A DNA stretch of 64,000 bases from Ligustrum vulgare (taxonomy: Eukaryota; Streptophyta; Magnoliopsida; Lamiales; Oleaceae): assembly GCA_963555705.1 (NCBI GenBank), contig OY743188.1, positions 30,215,383-30,279,382 on the forward strand, in the 5' to 3' direction. A program made the position numbers and the translations under genes. The notes under the pieces were generated by a model. That model was given only the letters and a program-made list of their open reading frames with translations. It was not told the origin of the DNA and ran no database searches. Below are positions 42,734-54,500 of the stretch, in pieces (within the stretch, counting starts at the first letter, position 1; each line of letters opens with the position of its first letter).

Positions 42734-45070
42734 TGTTGTCAAATTATAAAACAGTAATTATCCCTAGATAAAACACAATTTTACTATTCTTTACTAAAGA
42801 AAAATGGAAGATGAAGAAGAACAAGAGCACATAGAATCCGTGTAAATAATACTCAAATGTATATTTCTTCCTCTCATGTCTTAGATACAAGAACCAGCAT
42901 ACATATATGAAGGAGAACAGTTCGGACCAGCATGGCTTGCCAGAAGAAAGATAAGATAGCATAGGGAACTACAATTAAAACAAGAGCATTCTAATACGTG
43001 CCTAATAGCTAGAAAAATATATACATCAGAAAAAAGACTTTATACATAGTGTAAAAGGTAACATAGCATAAAGTAAACAACTTCCAATACTCTCCCTCAA
43101 GTCGGATCAAGAAGATTCATTGACCCAAGCTTGAATAACAGGTGCTGAAACTGAGTAGTGGGAAGGGACTTGGTGAAAACATCAGCCAGCTGATCATTAC
43201 TTTGGATATAATGAGTTTCAATAACATTGGATTGGACCTGTATTCGAATGTCGTGACAATCCACTTCGATATGCTTAGTTCTTTTCATGAAAAACTGGGT
43301 TGGAAGCAATATGCATTGCAGCTTGATTATCACAAAAAAGAGGCGTTGGATGACTACTAGGAAATCCCAAATCAGAAAGAAGTTCTTTGAGCCAAGTGAG
43401 TTCACAAGCGGTAGAAGCCATGGCCCGGTACTCAACCTAAGCATTGGATCAAGCAAGAACACTTTGTTTTTTTTTACTTTTCCATGTAACCAAATTACCA
43501 CCAACAAAGGTGCAGAAACCAGTGGTAGATTTTCGATCAAATCAGCATCTGTGTTATGATTGTGGTATTACCATTGTTTTTCACCAGAATGCCTTGACCA
43601 ATGGAGCGTTTGAGATAACGAAGAATTCGTTTAACAATGTAGAGATGATGTACAGAAGGATCGTGCATGAATTGGCTGACAATATTAACAGCATAAGAGA
43701 TGCCAAGACGTGTAATTGTGAGATAAATAAGCTTGCAAACCAACCTTTGGTAGTAACTCAGATTTGACAGTGGCTTTGCTTGAACATCCAGTTGTAGTTT
43801 ACTGTCAAGAGGGGTTCGTGCTGGTTTACAATCTAACATATCTGCATCTTGAAGAAGATCGATGGTATATTTTTGTTGGTTGAGGAAGACACCTTTACGA
43901 GATGTGGCCGCTTCTATACCAAGAAAATATTTGAGTATGCCGAGGTCATTGATAGCAAATTTAGTTCAAAGAACTTGTTTGAGAAAATTAATCTCTTCAG
44001 CATTATCACCAGTCACAATTAGATCATCAACATAGATAAGAACAACAACCTTACCAATAGGACTGATTTAAACAAACACTGAGGAATCAGCATTGCTTTT
44101 GTTGAATCCAGCTTCCTCCAGAACTGAACTAAGTTTGGCATACCACGCACGAGGAGATTGCTTTAAACCATAAATGGATTTGTGGAGCTTGCAAACCATT
44201 TCAGGATCATTGCACTGAGGATGTCCTGGGGGAGGTTTCATGTATACTTCCTCTTCAAGATTACCATGTAGAAAAACATTTTTAACATCCATTTGGTATA
44301 GAGGCCAGGTATGATTAACTGCAACAAATATCAGCACCCTGACTGTGTTCATTTTAGCAACAGGTGCAAAGGTTTCCTTGTAATCCACTCCATATGTCTG
44401 AGTAAAACCACGAGCCACTAGACGAGCCTTGTGTCTTTCAACACTTCCATCTGAATTAAACTTGGTTTTATATACCCAACGGTTGCCCACTGCCTTATTT
44501 TCCTTAGGAAATTTAACAAAACTCTATGTTTTATTATCAATGAGAGCTTGAAGTTCTTCAGCCATAGCTTCTCTCCATACTTGATGAAGGTTTGCTTCTC
44601 GAAAACTTTGTGGTTCATGAGTACTGTCAAGAGCACTAATAAAGGCCATATGAGAGGATGAGAACTTTTGATAAGAGATGAATTTTTTTAATGGATACCT
44701 AACAGTGTTAGCAACATAATCAAGAAACTTTGATGGAGGATATCGTTCATGTATAGGATTTCTTCGAATTGATGGACAAGTTGTAGATAAAGGGTCATTT
44801 GTTGAAGAAGTAGTTGTTGAAGATTCAAGTATTACTTCTGGAACAATGGCTGGATCATGTGTTTCTTGATTAGAGGAGGTGACAAAGGATGGATTTCTTT
44901 CAACACCAAGAACAGGAATGGGCACGTTGATAGGGGATGAATGCGTTTCAACACCAGAAGAAGATCTAGGCAGAAGGAATAAATCATGTAAGGGCTCCCC
45001 CTGACCATAATTATCTACCTTTTTTGTAAAATAAGCAGTTAGTTCATCAAATTTCACATCCCGTGATACA
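42734..45070 (-). mobile_element. Copia retrotransposon, 3' half (RT, RNase H, probable 3' LTR), minus strand
   Basis: The order on the minus strand is a linker (45057-44524, NPIHERYPPSKFLDYV), reverse transcriptase (44490-44068: WVYKTKFNSDGSVERHKARL, VARGFTQTYGVDYKETFAPV, YQMDVKNVFLHGNLEEEVYM, IYGLKQSPRAWY), a C-terminal RT/RNase H region (43839-43537, with RILRYLKRSIGQGI), and RNase H with tail (43540-43097: RTKHIEVDCHDIR, DQLADVFTKSLP). Next is a purine tract GAGGGAGAGT, then a probable LTR 43089-42734 ending TTTGACAACA. Gag, protease and integrase are missing beyond about 45070. Frameshifts separate the blocks. Confidence 0.85.
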
Positions 45071-45745
45071 ATTTAGTAGTCGGTGGTCTACATCAGTTGA
45101 AAATTTTGAATTGTAGAGGATGCCGATTTTAGTGTAGTGGTTGCTGCTTGTTGTAGAGGCTGACAATTCTGTTGTGATAGTCAGTGTTCTAGTTTATTGA
45201 CCCTAAAGTCCGAGTCTCAATTTCTTGGTCGTGGTTGTCTTCATCCTAGATTTCTTGCCCTTGTGTTGAACAATTTATAGATTTCTTGGTATTGTTTTGG
45301 CTAGAGCAGTTCTAGATTTTCCAGAGCTATTGCTTCTTGTTACAGATCTTTGGAGCGCCGAGCCAAACATACTACAATTGAAACCTTGGGTTTCATTTGC
45401 TAACTTCTATCCTTATCTTGATTCGGTTTCTTGGAGTTTACTGGAAATATTTGATATTTGATTAATGATCCAAATCTGAATTTATTGGTAAGTGAATACG
45501 TGAAGTTAGTTTAAGGGAAATTACACTAATCTGATGTTTTTTGAAATTCTACATTTATGTTTCAGCTATAAAATTTGTTGAACTTCTGCATGTTATAATA
45601 ATTTTTTTTGTTCATAATTTGCATAGTTTTAACCTCTATTATATACCTGAACTTGTTGCTTGATTTTTTATACATAGGTTAGAATCTGTAATTTCAAAAT
45701 TGGTGACCTGATTTTGTGAAACTTGGTGTTTCTTCTCTCTTTCAA
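45071..45745. other. Leader-like non-coding DNA between two Copia remnants
   Basis: There is no coding signal. The T/G-rich text and its position just before the plus-strand gag (45748) suggest a 5' leader of the second Copia element. I could not find a matching 5' LTR or primer-binding site. Confidence 0.35.
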
Positions 45746-46251
45746 AATGTCCCCTCCTAAGTTTGAGATAGAGGTATGGACTAGAAAAAGTGATTTCAGT
45801 CAATGGAGACAAAAGATTAGGGCTTTTTTTACTTCAACAAAAATGTGTCTATGCTCTTACTGAAATTTGGCATAGTGAATTTAGTCCTTTTAGAAGTCAA
45901 AAACTAGATGAACAAGTAAGGGGCACTATTTTTCTTCATCTCTGTGATGTTGTCTTTAGGAAAGTAGGTGAAATAAAAAGACTGTTAAATTATGGAAAAA
46001 ATTAGAAGATTTATATTTGACCAAATTTATTCCTGATAAGTGGTTTCTTTTGAAACAATTTTTTGTTTTTAGGTTTGAATCATCTCAAGATCTTGAGTCT
46101 AATCTTGATAGATTTAATAAACTTAGACAAGACCTATCTCAATATGATGAAAAGATATCTGAAGATAAATTGTGTATTGCTTTGTTAAATGTCATAGGTA
46201 AAGGTATAAGGATGTGAAAAATGCCCTCAAATATGGTAGAGATACCCTTAG

Positions 46252-46979
46252 TGTAATACCCAGATTAGGAAAACTTAAAAGATATGATTGGTACTACTCA
46301 TACCAATAAGGTGCACCTTTTTTTCGGAAGTTCATCTTTAGAAACTTCACAGTTAAGCGTGCTTGGCTTGGAGCAATTTTATAGTGGGTAACCTCTGGGA
46401 AGTTTTCTCAAGGAGCATGCGAGTGAGGACAGAGAGTCCTAAAATGATCCATGTGGTACAGTGGGGATAGTACGTCGTCGATCTAACTGTCAGGATGGCC
46501 CGTTAAGTGGGACCCGTGTCATTACAAATGGTATCAGAGCCGTTCGCAATCCGAAAAATTGAGAACCAAGTGCTCTGTGGGATAAAGTTCTATGCCATAT
46601 GACGGGAGCCACCTCTAGAATCCCAACGTCTGGCAATGAATCATCAGATGGATCCTCTGATGGTTTAAGCGCGACGAGGATGTCTCGAGTCTAAGGAGGG
46701 GTGATTGTAATACCCATACCAAGAAAGCTTAAAATATTTGATAGGTACTACTCATACCAATAAAATGCACCTTCTTTTCCAGAAGTCCATCGTTAGAAAC
46801 TCCACGGTTATGCGTGTTTGGCTTGAAACAATTCTATGATGGGTGACCCCTTGAAAAGTTTTTTAGGGAGCGTGTGAGTGAGAACAAAGCATGCTGAAAA
46901 GATCCATGGTACAGTGGGGACACCACATCGTTCATCTAACGGTCGAGACAGCCCGTTAAGTAAGACCCGAGTCGTTACA
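46252..46979 (+). mobile_element. Cassandra TRIM with 5S-rRNA-like LTRs (TSD CTTAG)
   Basis: The LTRs are 46252-46526 and 46706-46979, starting TGTAATACCCA and ending CGTTACA/CATTACA. Each carries a 5S-rRNA-like segment with internal promoter text: AGTTAAGCGTGCTTGG at 46351-46366, followed by GGGTAACCTCTGGGAAGT at 46385-46402. The initiator-tRNA site TGGTATCAGAGC is at 46529-46540. CTTAG flanks the element (46247-46251, 46980-46984). These are the defining traits of Cassandra, a small non-coding element present across land plants. It lies inside the Copia gag, so it is younger than that element. Confidence 0.95.
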
Positions 46980-49627
46980 CTTAGGCTTGATATTATTGCC
47001 TTAAGGAATATAGACTTAGAATTAAAATCTAAAATTAAGGGAAGTCAGCAAGGAGAAATTTAAATGGCTAGATCTAAAAGACCATTCAAATCACATCAAA
47101 ATACCTATAACAATAATAGTCAAAGAAAATAAATTTTCCTACAAATACGAAATTTGATTTCTCCAAATCTCAGAATAAATCAAACAGGAAATGCTATTAT
47201 TGTTCAAAAAAGGACATTACATCAAAGATTGTCACAAGAGATTAAATGATCTCAAGAACAAACCAAAACCTAATAATGAATGTGATGATAATTATGGTGT
47301 TGTTTACATGATGAATACTTAAGACACTCATCAATCTTGGGTTTTGAATTCTAGGTGAACATATAATGTGTATCCGAAATAAAATGGTTCGATAATTTCA
47401 AACCTACAAACAAAGGGAGTGTTGATAGGAACCTCATTTCTTTAGGTATCTTGGCTTCTGATAATTTTGAGATTTGTTTTAAGAATGATTTTGCAAAATT
47501 CAAAAGGATTCTTCTGAATAATAAATGTTTTGACGATAAACGGTCTTTACAAAATTCATGCTACTCCTCAAAAAGAAGAATGCTTATTTGTCTCAAAGTC
47601 TCTAAATAGAAATTCTTATGTATGGTATCGAAGACTTGGCAATATATGAGATAAATCTATTAAGTTACTAAGCAATGAAGGGGTTTTAGGAAATGTCAAT
47701 CTGTACAAGGAAGATTTCTGTTAAAAATGTATTTTGGGAAAAGAAACAAAACTATATTTCAAATCTGGTATTCATAAATCAATTGTCATTGTTGATACCT
47801 TCATGCCGACCTATGGGGTCCAGCATCTACTCAAACTATTTCTAATTTCAATTATTACTTGTTGATTATTGATGAGTTTTCAAGAAAGGTTTGGACATTT
47901 TTACTAAAATAAAAAAATGAAACTTTTCAAAACTTCAAGGATTGAAAAACTTTAATTGAAAACCAAACCAAACCAAACCAACAAGAAAGTAAAGATTTTG
48001 AAAAATAATAATGGATTGGAGTTTTGTAATACCATATTTGATGAGCTTTGTGAATAAAATGGGATTTTAAAATATAGGAGTGTCACCTATACACCACAAC
48101 AAAATGAGACAACTGAGAGAATGAATAGGACCTTACTAAACAAAGTGAGGAGTATGCTGTTGAGCTCTGGTCACCGAAAAAAAAATTTGGGGAGAGGCAG
48201 TAAAGACTGCCACTTCTTTGGTTAACTTGAGTCCCTTAAGGGCTACAGGTTTTTTTTTTAGATGCTCCTGAGCTCCTTTATGGTGAATTAGATGAACCTA
48301 TATACATGCAACAATCTAAAGGATAAGTGTGAAGTTGTTTGTCTTTTGAAGAGGTCTTTATATAATTTAAAATAAGCATCAAGGAAATGGTATAGGAGAT
48401 TTGAATCTTACATAAAGATATTAGGCTTCAAGAAAATTAATTATGATTCATGCTTGTTTTATTTTATAATGGAAATGGAGGACCTGATTCTATTTATCTG
48501 CTTTTATATGTGGATGATATGCTTTTAGCTTGTCATGATATGTATAAACTAAACTCAATTAAATAGAAATTGAATTCAGAACTTGAAATGAAGGATCTTG
48601 GCACTGCCAAGAGAATTTTGAGTATGAAGATAAAAAGGGATAGGACTGATTGTACTTTGGTTCTAAATCAGTCTACCTACATATCTAAAGTACTTGAAAA
48701 GTTTTCTATGATACATGTTAAATCTTGTTCACACCTTTATCAAATCATTTGAAACTTTAATCTAATCAATCTCCTAAAACAGATGAAGAAATAATTAGAA
48801 TGAAATAGAGTGCCTTATGCTAATGTGGTTGGTTCTGTTAATTTTTTATTATATGCACTAGACTTGATTTAACATATTTTGTGAGTACTTTTAGTAGGTA
48901 TATGTCCAATCTTGATGAACTTCATTTGGAAGCTTTAAAATGTTTGCTTAGATACCTAAAGGAAACTGAAACTGTTGGTTTACATTATTTCAAATGCAAA
49001 GAAGGTTTAATTTTAATGGGGTATTGTGACTCTGATTTTGCGAGAGATTTAGATAAAAGGAGGAGTTCATCTTCATATGTGTTCACTTTCTGTAATTCAT
49101 GCATTAGTTGAAAATTTCAATTGCAAAGGGTAGTTGCATTATCATTCACTAAGGCTAAATATATTGTTGCATGTGAAGCATTAAAAAATGGTATCTGGAT
49201 AAGGGGTATATTTCATGAATTGAACTTCATTGATAATAATGTACTTCTATTTTCTAATAATCAAGTGTCATTCATCTTAGTAAGAATCTCATGTTCCATG
49301 ATAGGACTAAGCATCTAGATATTAAATATCATTTCATAAGAGGCATGATTGAAAAAGGAATGGTTAAAACTGAAAATATTCCAACACTTTTAAATCATTC
49401 GGATATGGGAATAAAGGTGTTACACATTAATATGTTTAAAGATTGCATGAAAATGCTGAACATTAATTCTCGTTAATTCTACAAGAATAATCAATACTCA
49501 GATCTTGTTTATTTTTTGAAAAACTAATATTTTTCTTTTCTTTTTCAAGTATTTATGAGCAAGATGATATTGAATTGGTTACTCAAATCCACTATTATTG
49601 TACTCAAGTTTGTAGTAAGGTGGAGAA

Positions 49628-50076
49628 TGTTGAAAATTGTGCTACACACTTTCTCCTTTTGGCATTGAAGAAATTTGGACCCTACACTTGGCAATACATG
49701 GACTGTTGGATTTGGTTTTTTAAATAGCCCTCTAAACTCGGTTTTGCAGACACATTTTTTGGTCCGCTTTATTCTCCCAAAAATCAGAGGCTATAAAATT
49801 AGGGCTCGAAGGTATTCGAGAGATTTCTTGGTGAGATCAAAATTGTGCTCTTCCTTTTACTTAATTCTTTTCTTGGTGATTAGATAGATTGCAATAGGTG
49901 TGATCATTTGTAAATGAGAGTTATTCTTGGTGTTTTCAGTTGTGTATGACCGAGTGGTATAGCTTCGGTTTTGGGGAGATTTTGGATTTTCTTGATGTTG
50001 ATTGTAAAGTACTATGAACTCTTGTTTGTATCTAGTGGAACTTGAGCGTAAATTCAATTTAATGAATTGCTCAACA
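49628..50076 (+). repeat. 3' LTR of the plus-strand Copia element
   Basis: The purine tract AAGGTGGAGAA (49617-49627) directly precedes TGTTGA (49628). The mirror end TCAACA lies at 50071-50076, giving a 449-bp LTR. The 5' partner was not found. Confidence 0.7.
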
Positions 50077-51440
50077 GGGGATTAAGTGGTTCTTTGAATC
50101 ACCAAACCCCCGGGGCCTTGGCCCAAAAAATCCTTGTGTTCTTGCATTTTTACTTTCGATATTATTTATTATTGTTCGGCACGATCCTTCAAGAGACCAA
50201 AACAATGAGTCCTTGGGAAGAACAAAAGGCTAAGTTCTATCAGAAATCATAGAATTAACTACCAAACCATTCAAATGCTTTTTTTTTTTCAAATGCAAAC
50301 TAGCAAAATCTAAACCAATACAAACACTTTTATGATTTTTTAAGTAAAACAGATGAGCGCGCGACCGAGAGGGTACACTTCATGTGATCACCTTCTTCGG
50401 ATTCATTCATTTGGGTATAGTGTCTCAACTTTTCATACAATAAATTTTCACGGACTTTATATGAATCATTAATTAATAATGAAAATGTTACTTCAAAAAA
50501 AAAGAAATTTAAAAAAAAAAAGTAAAATATTCATTGAACTGTTTTTACAAACCAAGTTGTTTAGGTTTATTCAAGTTGCCTAACAGCTTTTTGAGGTCCA
50601 GAATCCTGATTCAACTCCTATGATTAAACTTCATTTGGCAAAATTTATAATTATTTATAAATGATCAAATTTTATTTTCAAATGCACATTTAAATGGACT
50701 AGCAAGTACTATACACCTCTCATTCCTTATCGGTTTTGCCTTATATCATATAAATTGTTCCACGCGCCACTATGATAACATGATAGATAACTCCCATGGA
50801 TAGTTTTCTGTACATTTGAATCGATTATTTCATATCCACTACAATTAGTATTAGAATGTGATGCTCGAGCTGTACGAAATGAAAGTCTCATATTAGACTC
50901 TTTTTTATTATTAAATTAATTAATATCCATTTTATCTGACCTTTATTCTAAATTCGATATTTTTGGGGGGAAATTTTCGTAAAATATTGTAAATAATATT
51001 TAAATTCTTATTTTATACTATCTAATAGTATTCAATCCATTCTTCTAAATGAGCTATGGTGAGGAATTGATAGTAACAAAACTTAGGATAAAGCTAAAGG
51101 AAGAAAAAATTGGGACCAATTTGATGACCGAACTACTGTGAACCGTGGAATTTGAGGTGGATGTGATGAATGAATGTTCAGATTGGTGCCAAGTGTACAA
51201 GTGTACAACTTTTGGTCCGCAATTCGGTTCCTGTAGCCTAGTTCTAAAACTTATCAATTGCCATTCCATTCGAAACATACTATAAGCTCCTGTCAAAAAA
51301 CAACTTTGAATGGCCTGAGTTTTGGCTTCTCTGTAATACCGTTTCACAAAAATCAAGTGAGAAATGGGTTCACCATAGCTGTAAGATTTGGCGAAATTAA
51401 TGTAACTCATACCATTGAGTAAAATCTTGTATTCTTTACA
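50077..51440. other. Intergenic DNA downstream of the PHT4-like gene
   Basis: I see no gene. A-rich runs (50497-50521) and an AT-rich block (50900-51050) are present. The open frame 51410-51054 on the minus strand has no recognisable motif. The part nearest 51440-51580 probably contains the transporter's 3' UTR. Confidence 0.4.
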
Positions 51441-51581
51441 ATCTTTTCTTCTGTGTGGGTTCTGGGCAGTTCACACTATTTACAGGATTACAAATATCTA
51501 CATAAAGGAACATATTCCACAGCCTTCTAAATATATGCAATATAATTTCCCCACAACCTCGAACCAATAGAACTGAAATCA

Positions 51582-54500
51582 TCAGATCCGAGGAAAACTA
51601 ACAGTAGTTTCATCAAAATCGACCCTCTCACCTGTAGAAAAGCTATTCCAGAATAAAGCAGCAGAGAAATAGAGAAATGCTGTCAGCAACAGAAATCCCT
51701 TGAAAGAGCCAACTAGTTCGACGAAGAAACCAGCACCGACTGTTCCCACCATAGCAGCGAAAGAGCCGGCAGTATTAGAAATACCTATATGAAATGAGAA
51801 AAGACAACTATGTCACCAGACATTCTTGACATGCTTGGTAGGGAGGATTATATAGCATTAATCGATTATCGATCAATATTACTCAAGAAAAAGAAGCTGA
51901 AAATTTGTTTTTATAGCAAGCAGTGCAGTCTTGTATTACAAACAAATTGTCAATGCCATCTAACTTGCTGGATGCAATGGGTCATTCTGCCAAATCTTAT
52001 CAAAGACTTGCATCTTATCAAAGACTGTTGCCAACGGGTGGTGCACAGGACATGCGGGGAACACCAGGAAATAAATGAGCATGTTTGGCTAAGCTAAAAG
52101 TGGAAGTTACTTTCAAAAAGAATCTGTGTCCAGACATTTGGATAGCTTACTTTTAACTCTTGCAAGTAACTTATTTATTTCCTGCTACTCATTTCAAATC
52201 TTTCAACACAAGAATCCAGCAAGTCCAGGGAATTTTGTTCTTTCAGGATGTTGCTTTCCTCCTCCTGATCCTTCATTTTTCATTTCTGATCTTTCTATTG
52301 TATTGACAATGGTGAAAGTTCATTTATGATAGATTCTGCTATATTAGCTAGGTTCTCATGTACTTGAATTCCACTTATATATATACATCAGTGAACTGCA
52401 TTCAGTAGACGCAGTGCTTTATCGAAATGTTAAACCTAAATGAGAAATAATCATTAACAGAAAATAACGAAATTACCATGTAGAACACCAGAGTATTGTG
52501 GGGAAATCTCCTGGTCAAAGAAGAACATGACAGAGAAGTTAAAATTGCCCAATAATTCTTAAATGACTAATTATATTGTACAGAGTATGTAACCTGAAGG
52601 TTCACAAGAAAGCCGCAGTGACTAAATGCTTTCAGTCCAACAGCTACAGTAAGCCAAGCAGATGCTAGTAATGGACTTTTTGCTGTCGTTAAACCAATAA
52701 GAGCGATGCCAGGCCCAATAAATCCAATTGACTGCCAAGAAAATATAAAGAGAACATATCAGATACATATCATATCCATAGAAAAGAAAAAGGTCTAAAA
52801 ATGATCACTTGTCCAAAAAGAATAAACGTGTATTGAACCTAAAGAAGCAATTCGTATGACAATGTTCACTTATCACAGCTGATAAATAAGTAAATCAAAT
52901 GATAACTATCATCCATTACGTAGGGAAAATTAAAAGTAGCCTAAATTGCTTGTTAGAATCTCCATTATGAAGGAATAGGCTAAAATTAGATTATAACTAA
53001 ATTTTAGTAAGCAAGAAAAGGTACAGTACAAGCTGAACTACTATCAAATAGCATATTATTCCTTCCAATTACAATCAACAGTGTTTCATATTACAAATTG
53101 CTAACCACGTTCAATTTTCAGGAACCAAATTTGTTCTGCAGTCAAGGAGATTGATTTTAGTACGCAAGAAACGGTGATTCAGCTTCACAGCACATGTGGG
53201 AAGTGTTTATAAAACGGTGTAAACTACAAGTACATAGAATGAGTTATATATAAGTGGGATCCCTTGAAATGGGAGAATAAAAAGTGGATTGAGTCTGGCC
53301 GGACCTGTTTAGACGCCAGTGAGGCCTCTGTTTCAGGGTCCACAAGCCTAATTTTTTTAGAGGTCCATATATATACATTTTAAAAAAAATCAGCCGTCAA
53401 TACCCAATAGCTAAGTAACTCAATAAGGCAATACAAAATCCAAAAAAAATGAATTTCTATTGTTATTTTCAGTCTTTTTACCAAAAAAAAAAAAAAATCG
53501 AGGGCGATCCCCCCGAACCCCAGTAAAGCCTGGGCCGGGGCCCATATCTTCAAGAACAAACTGTTTGTTTCAAGCCTACAAAATCACAGGTACGGCACTG
53601 ATTGAGAGTTTATAAACATGAGCCAAACATAGGCTAGAATACAGCTAAATGTGGTAATATAAATTATACTAAAACTGCTTAGTCAAACGACGTGAAAAAA
53701 ATATGGGATCTTGATATTTTATTTCGTTCGGCCCAAGCTTCAATTATTTCTTTGAAAAATTATTAGGAGCTTTTCCAAATTCCAAGTTAAAAATGATAAG
53801 TAACTTCGCTTCCGGACTAGGGGTGTCAATTGGCCACCTTGCCAAGAGTTTTCATTCATTCATTTAATTTAATATTTATGTTTCTCTTTTGCTATCTTCT
53901 AAAAATACTGAAAAGGGGGAAAATAGAAAAGAAGCATGTGGGCACCCAGGCCTGTAAACAGTCCATCTTTTCAGGTGAACCAACCCATTTTACACCTCTA
54001 AATGTGACTAAAGGTATGCTCGGTGATTTGTTTTATATTCTGCCATAAAGAATAAGTTAATGAGAATAATCAATTTACAAGTATTTTATGCGCAAGGACT
54101 AAAATACAGACATGCTTCTTTTATGATGAAGAAGAAAAAAAGGTTCTTCGAGTTGGATTAAAGCTTGAGGAAAAACTTTATGATCATGAGTTTTATTGAA
54201 AGTTTGGAAAAACAACCTCCCTCCCTCAGGCTTTTGGCTGAAAGGACGGGTGTTTGTAATCATCTTACCTAGAAAATCTTATGACTGTAAAGCATTAATG
54301 TCCTTAAAAATACAAACAAAGGAGAACAAAGTCCCACCTGCATGATTTTACGAGTCAAAGTAACACTTATGCCTCTTTGAATCATCATGTCTGACCAAAA
54401 CCCAGCAAAGTAGCCAACTACAGCCATCATGCTCCATGGAACAGCACTAAACCATGCAGCTTCTCGGAGGTCAACATGATATATCTACAAAAGACAAACA

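Larger units (their letters stand above)
45748..50076 (+). mobile_element. Decayed Copia retrotransposon (gag to RNase H, 3' LTR), plus strand, hosting Cassandra
   Basis: Gag begins MSPPKFEIEVWTRKSDFSQW (45748) and continues in fragments (SSQDLESNLDRFNKLRQDLS, 46080-46200). It is interrupted by Cassandra (46252-46979) and then resumes (ALRNIDLELKSKIKGSQQGE). A zinc knuckle (CYYC...GHYIKDCHK, about 47192-47240) is split by a one-base loss. Integrase-region pieces follow, then a shortened RT with LLYVDDMLLACHD (48500-48540), LEMKDLGTAKRIL, and RNase H (YCDSDFARDLDKRRSSSSYVF, 49024-49090; RTKHLDIKYHFIRGMIEKG, 49303-49360). The 3' LTR is 49628-50076 (TGTTGAAAAT...GCTCAACA). Numerous stops and deletions show it is long dead. 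Confidence 0.83.

Noticed and set aside
46283..46410. 5S rRNA gene
   Set aside because: The 5S-like text is within Cassandra LTRs, diverged and repeated in both LTRs, so it is retroelement sequence and not an rRNA gene.
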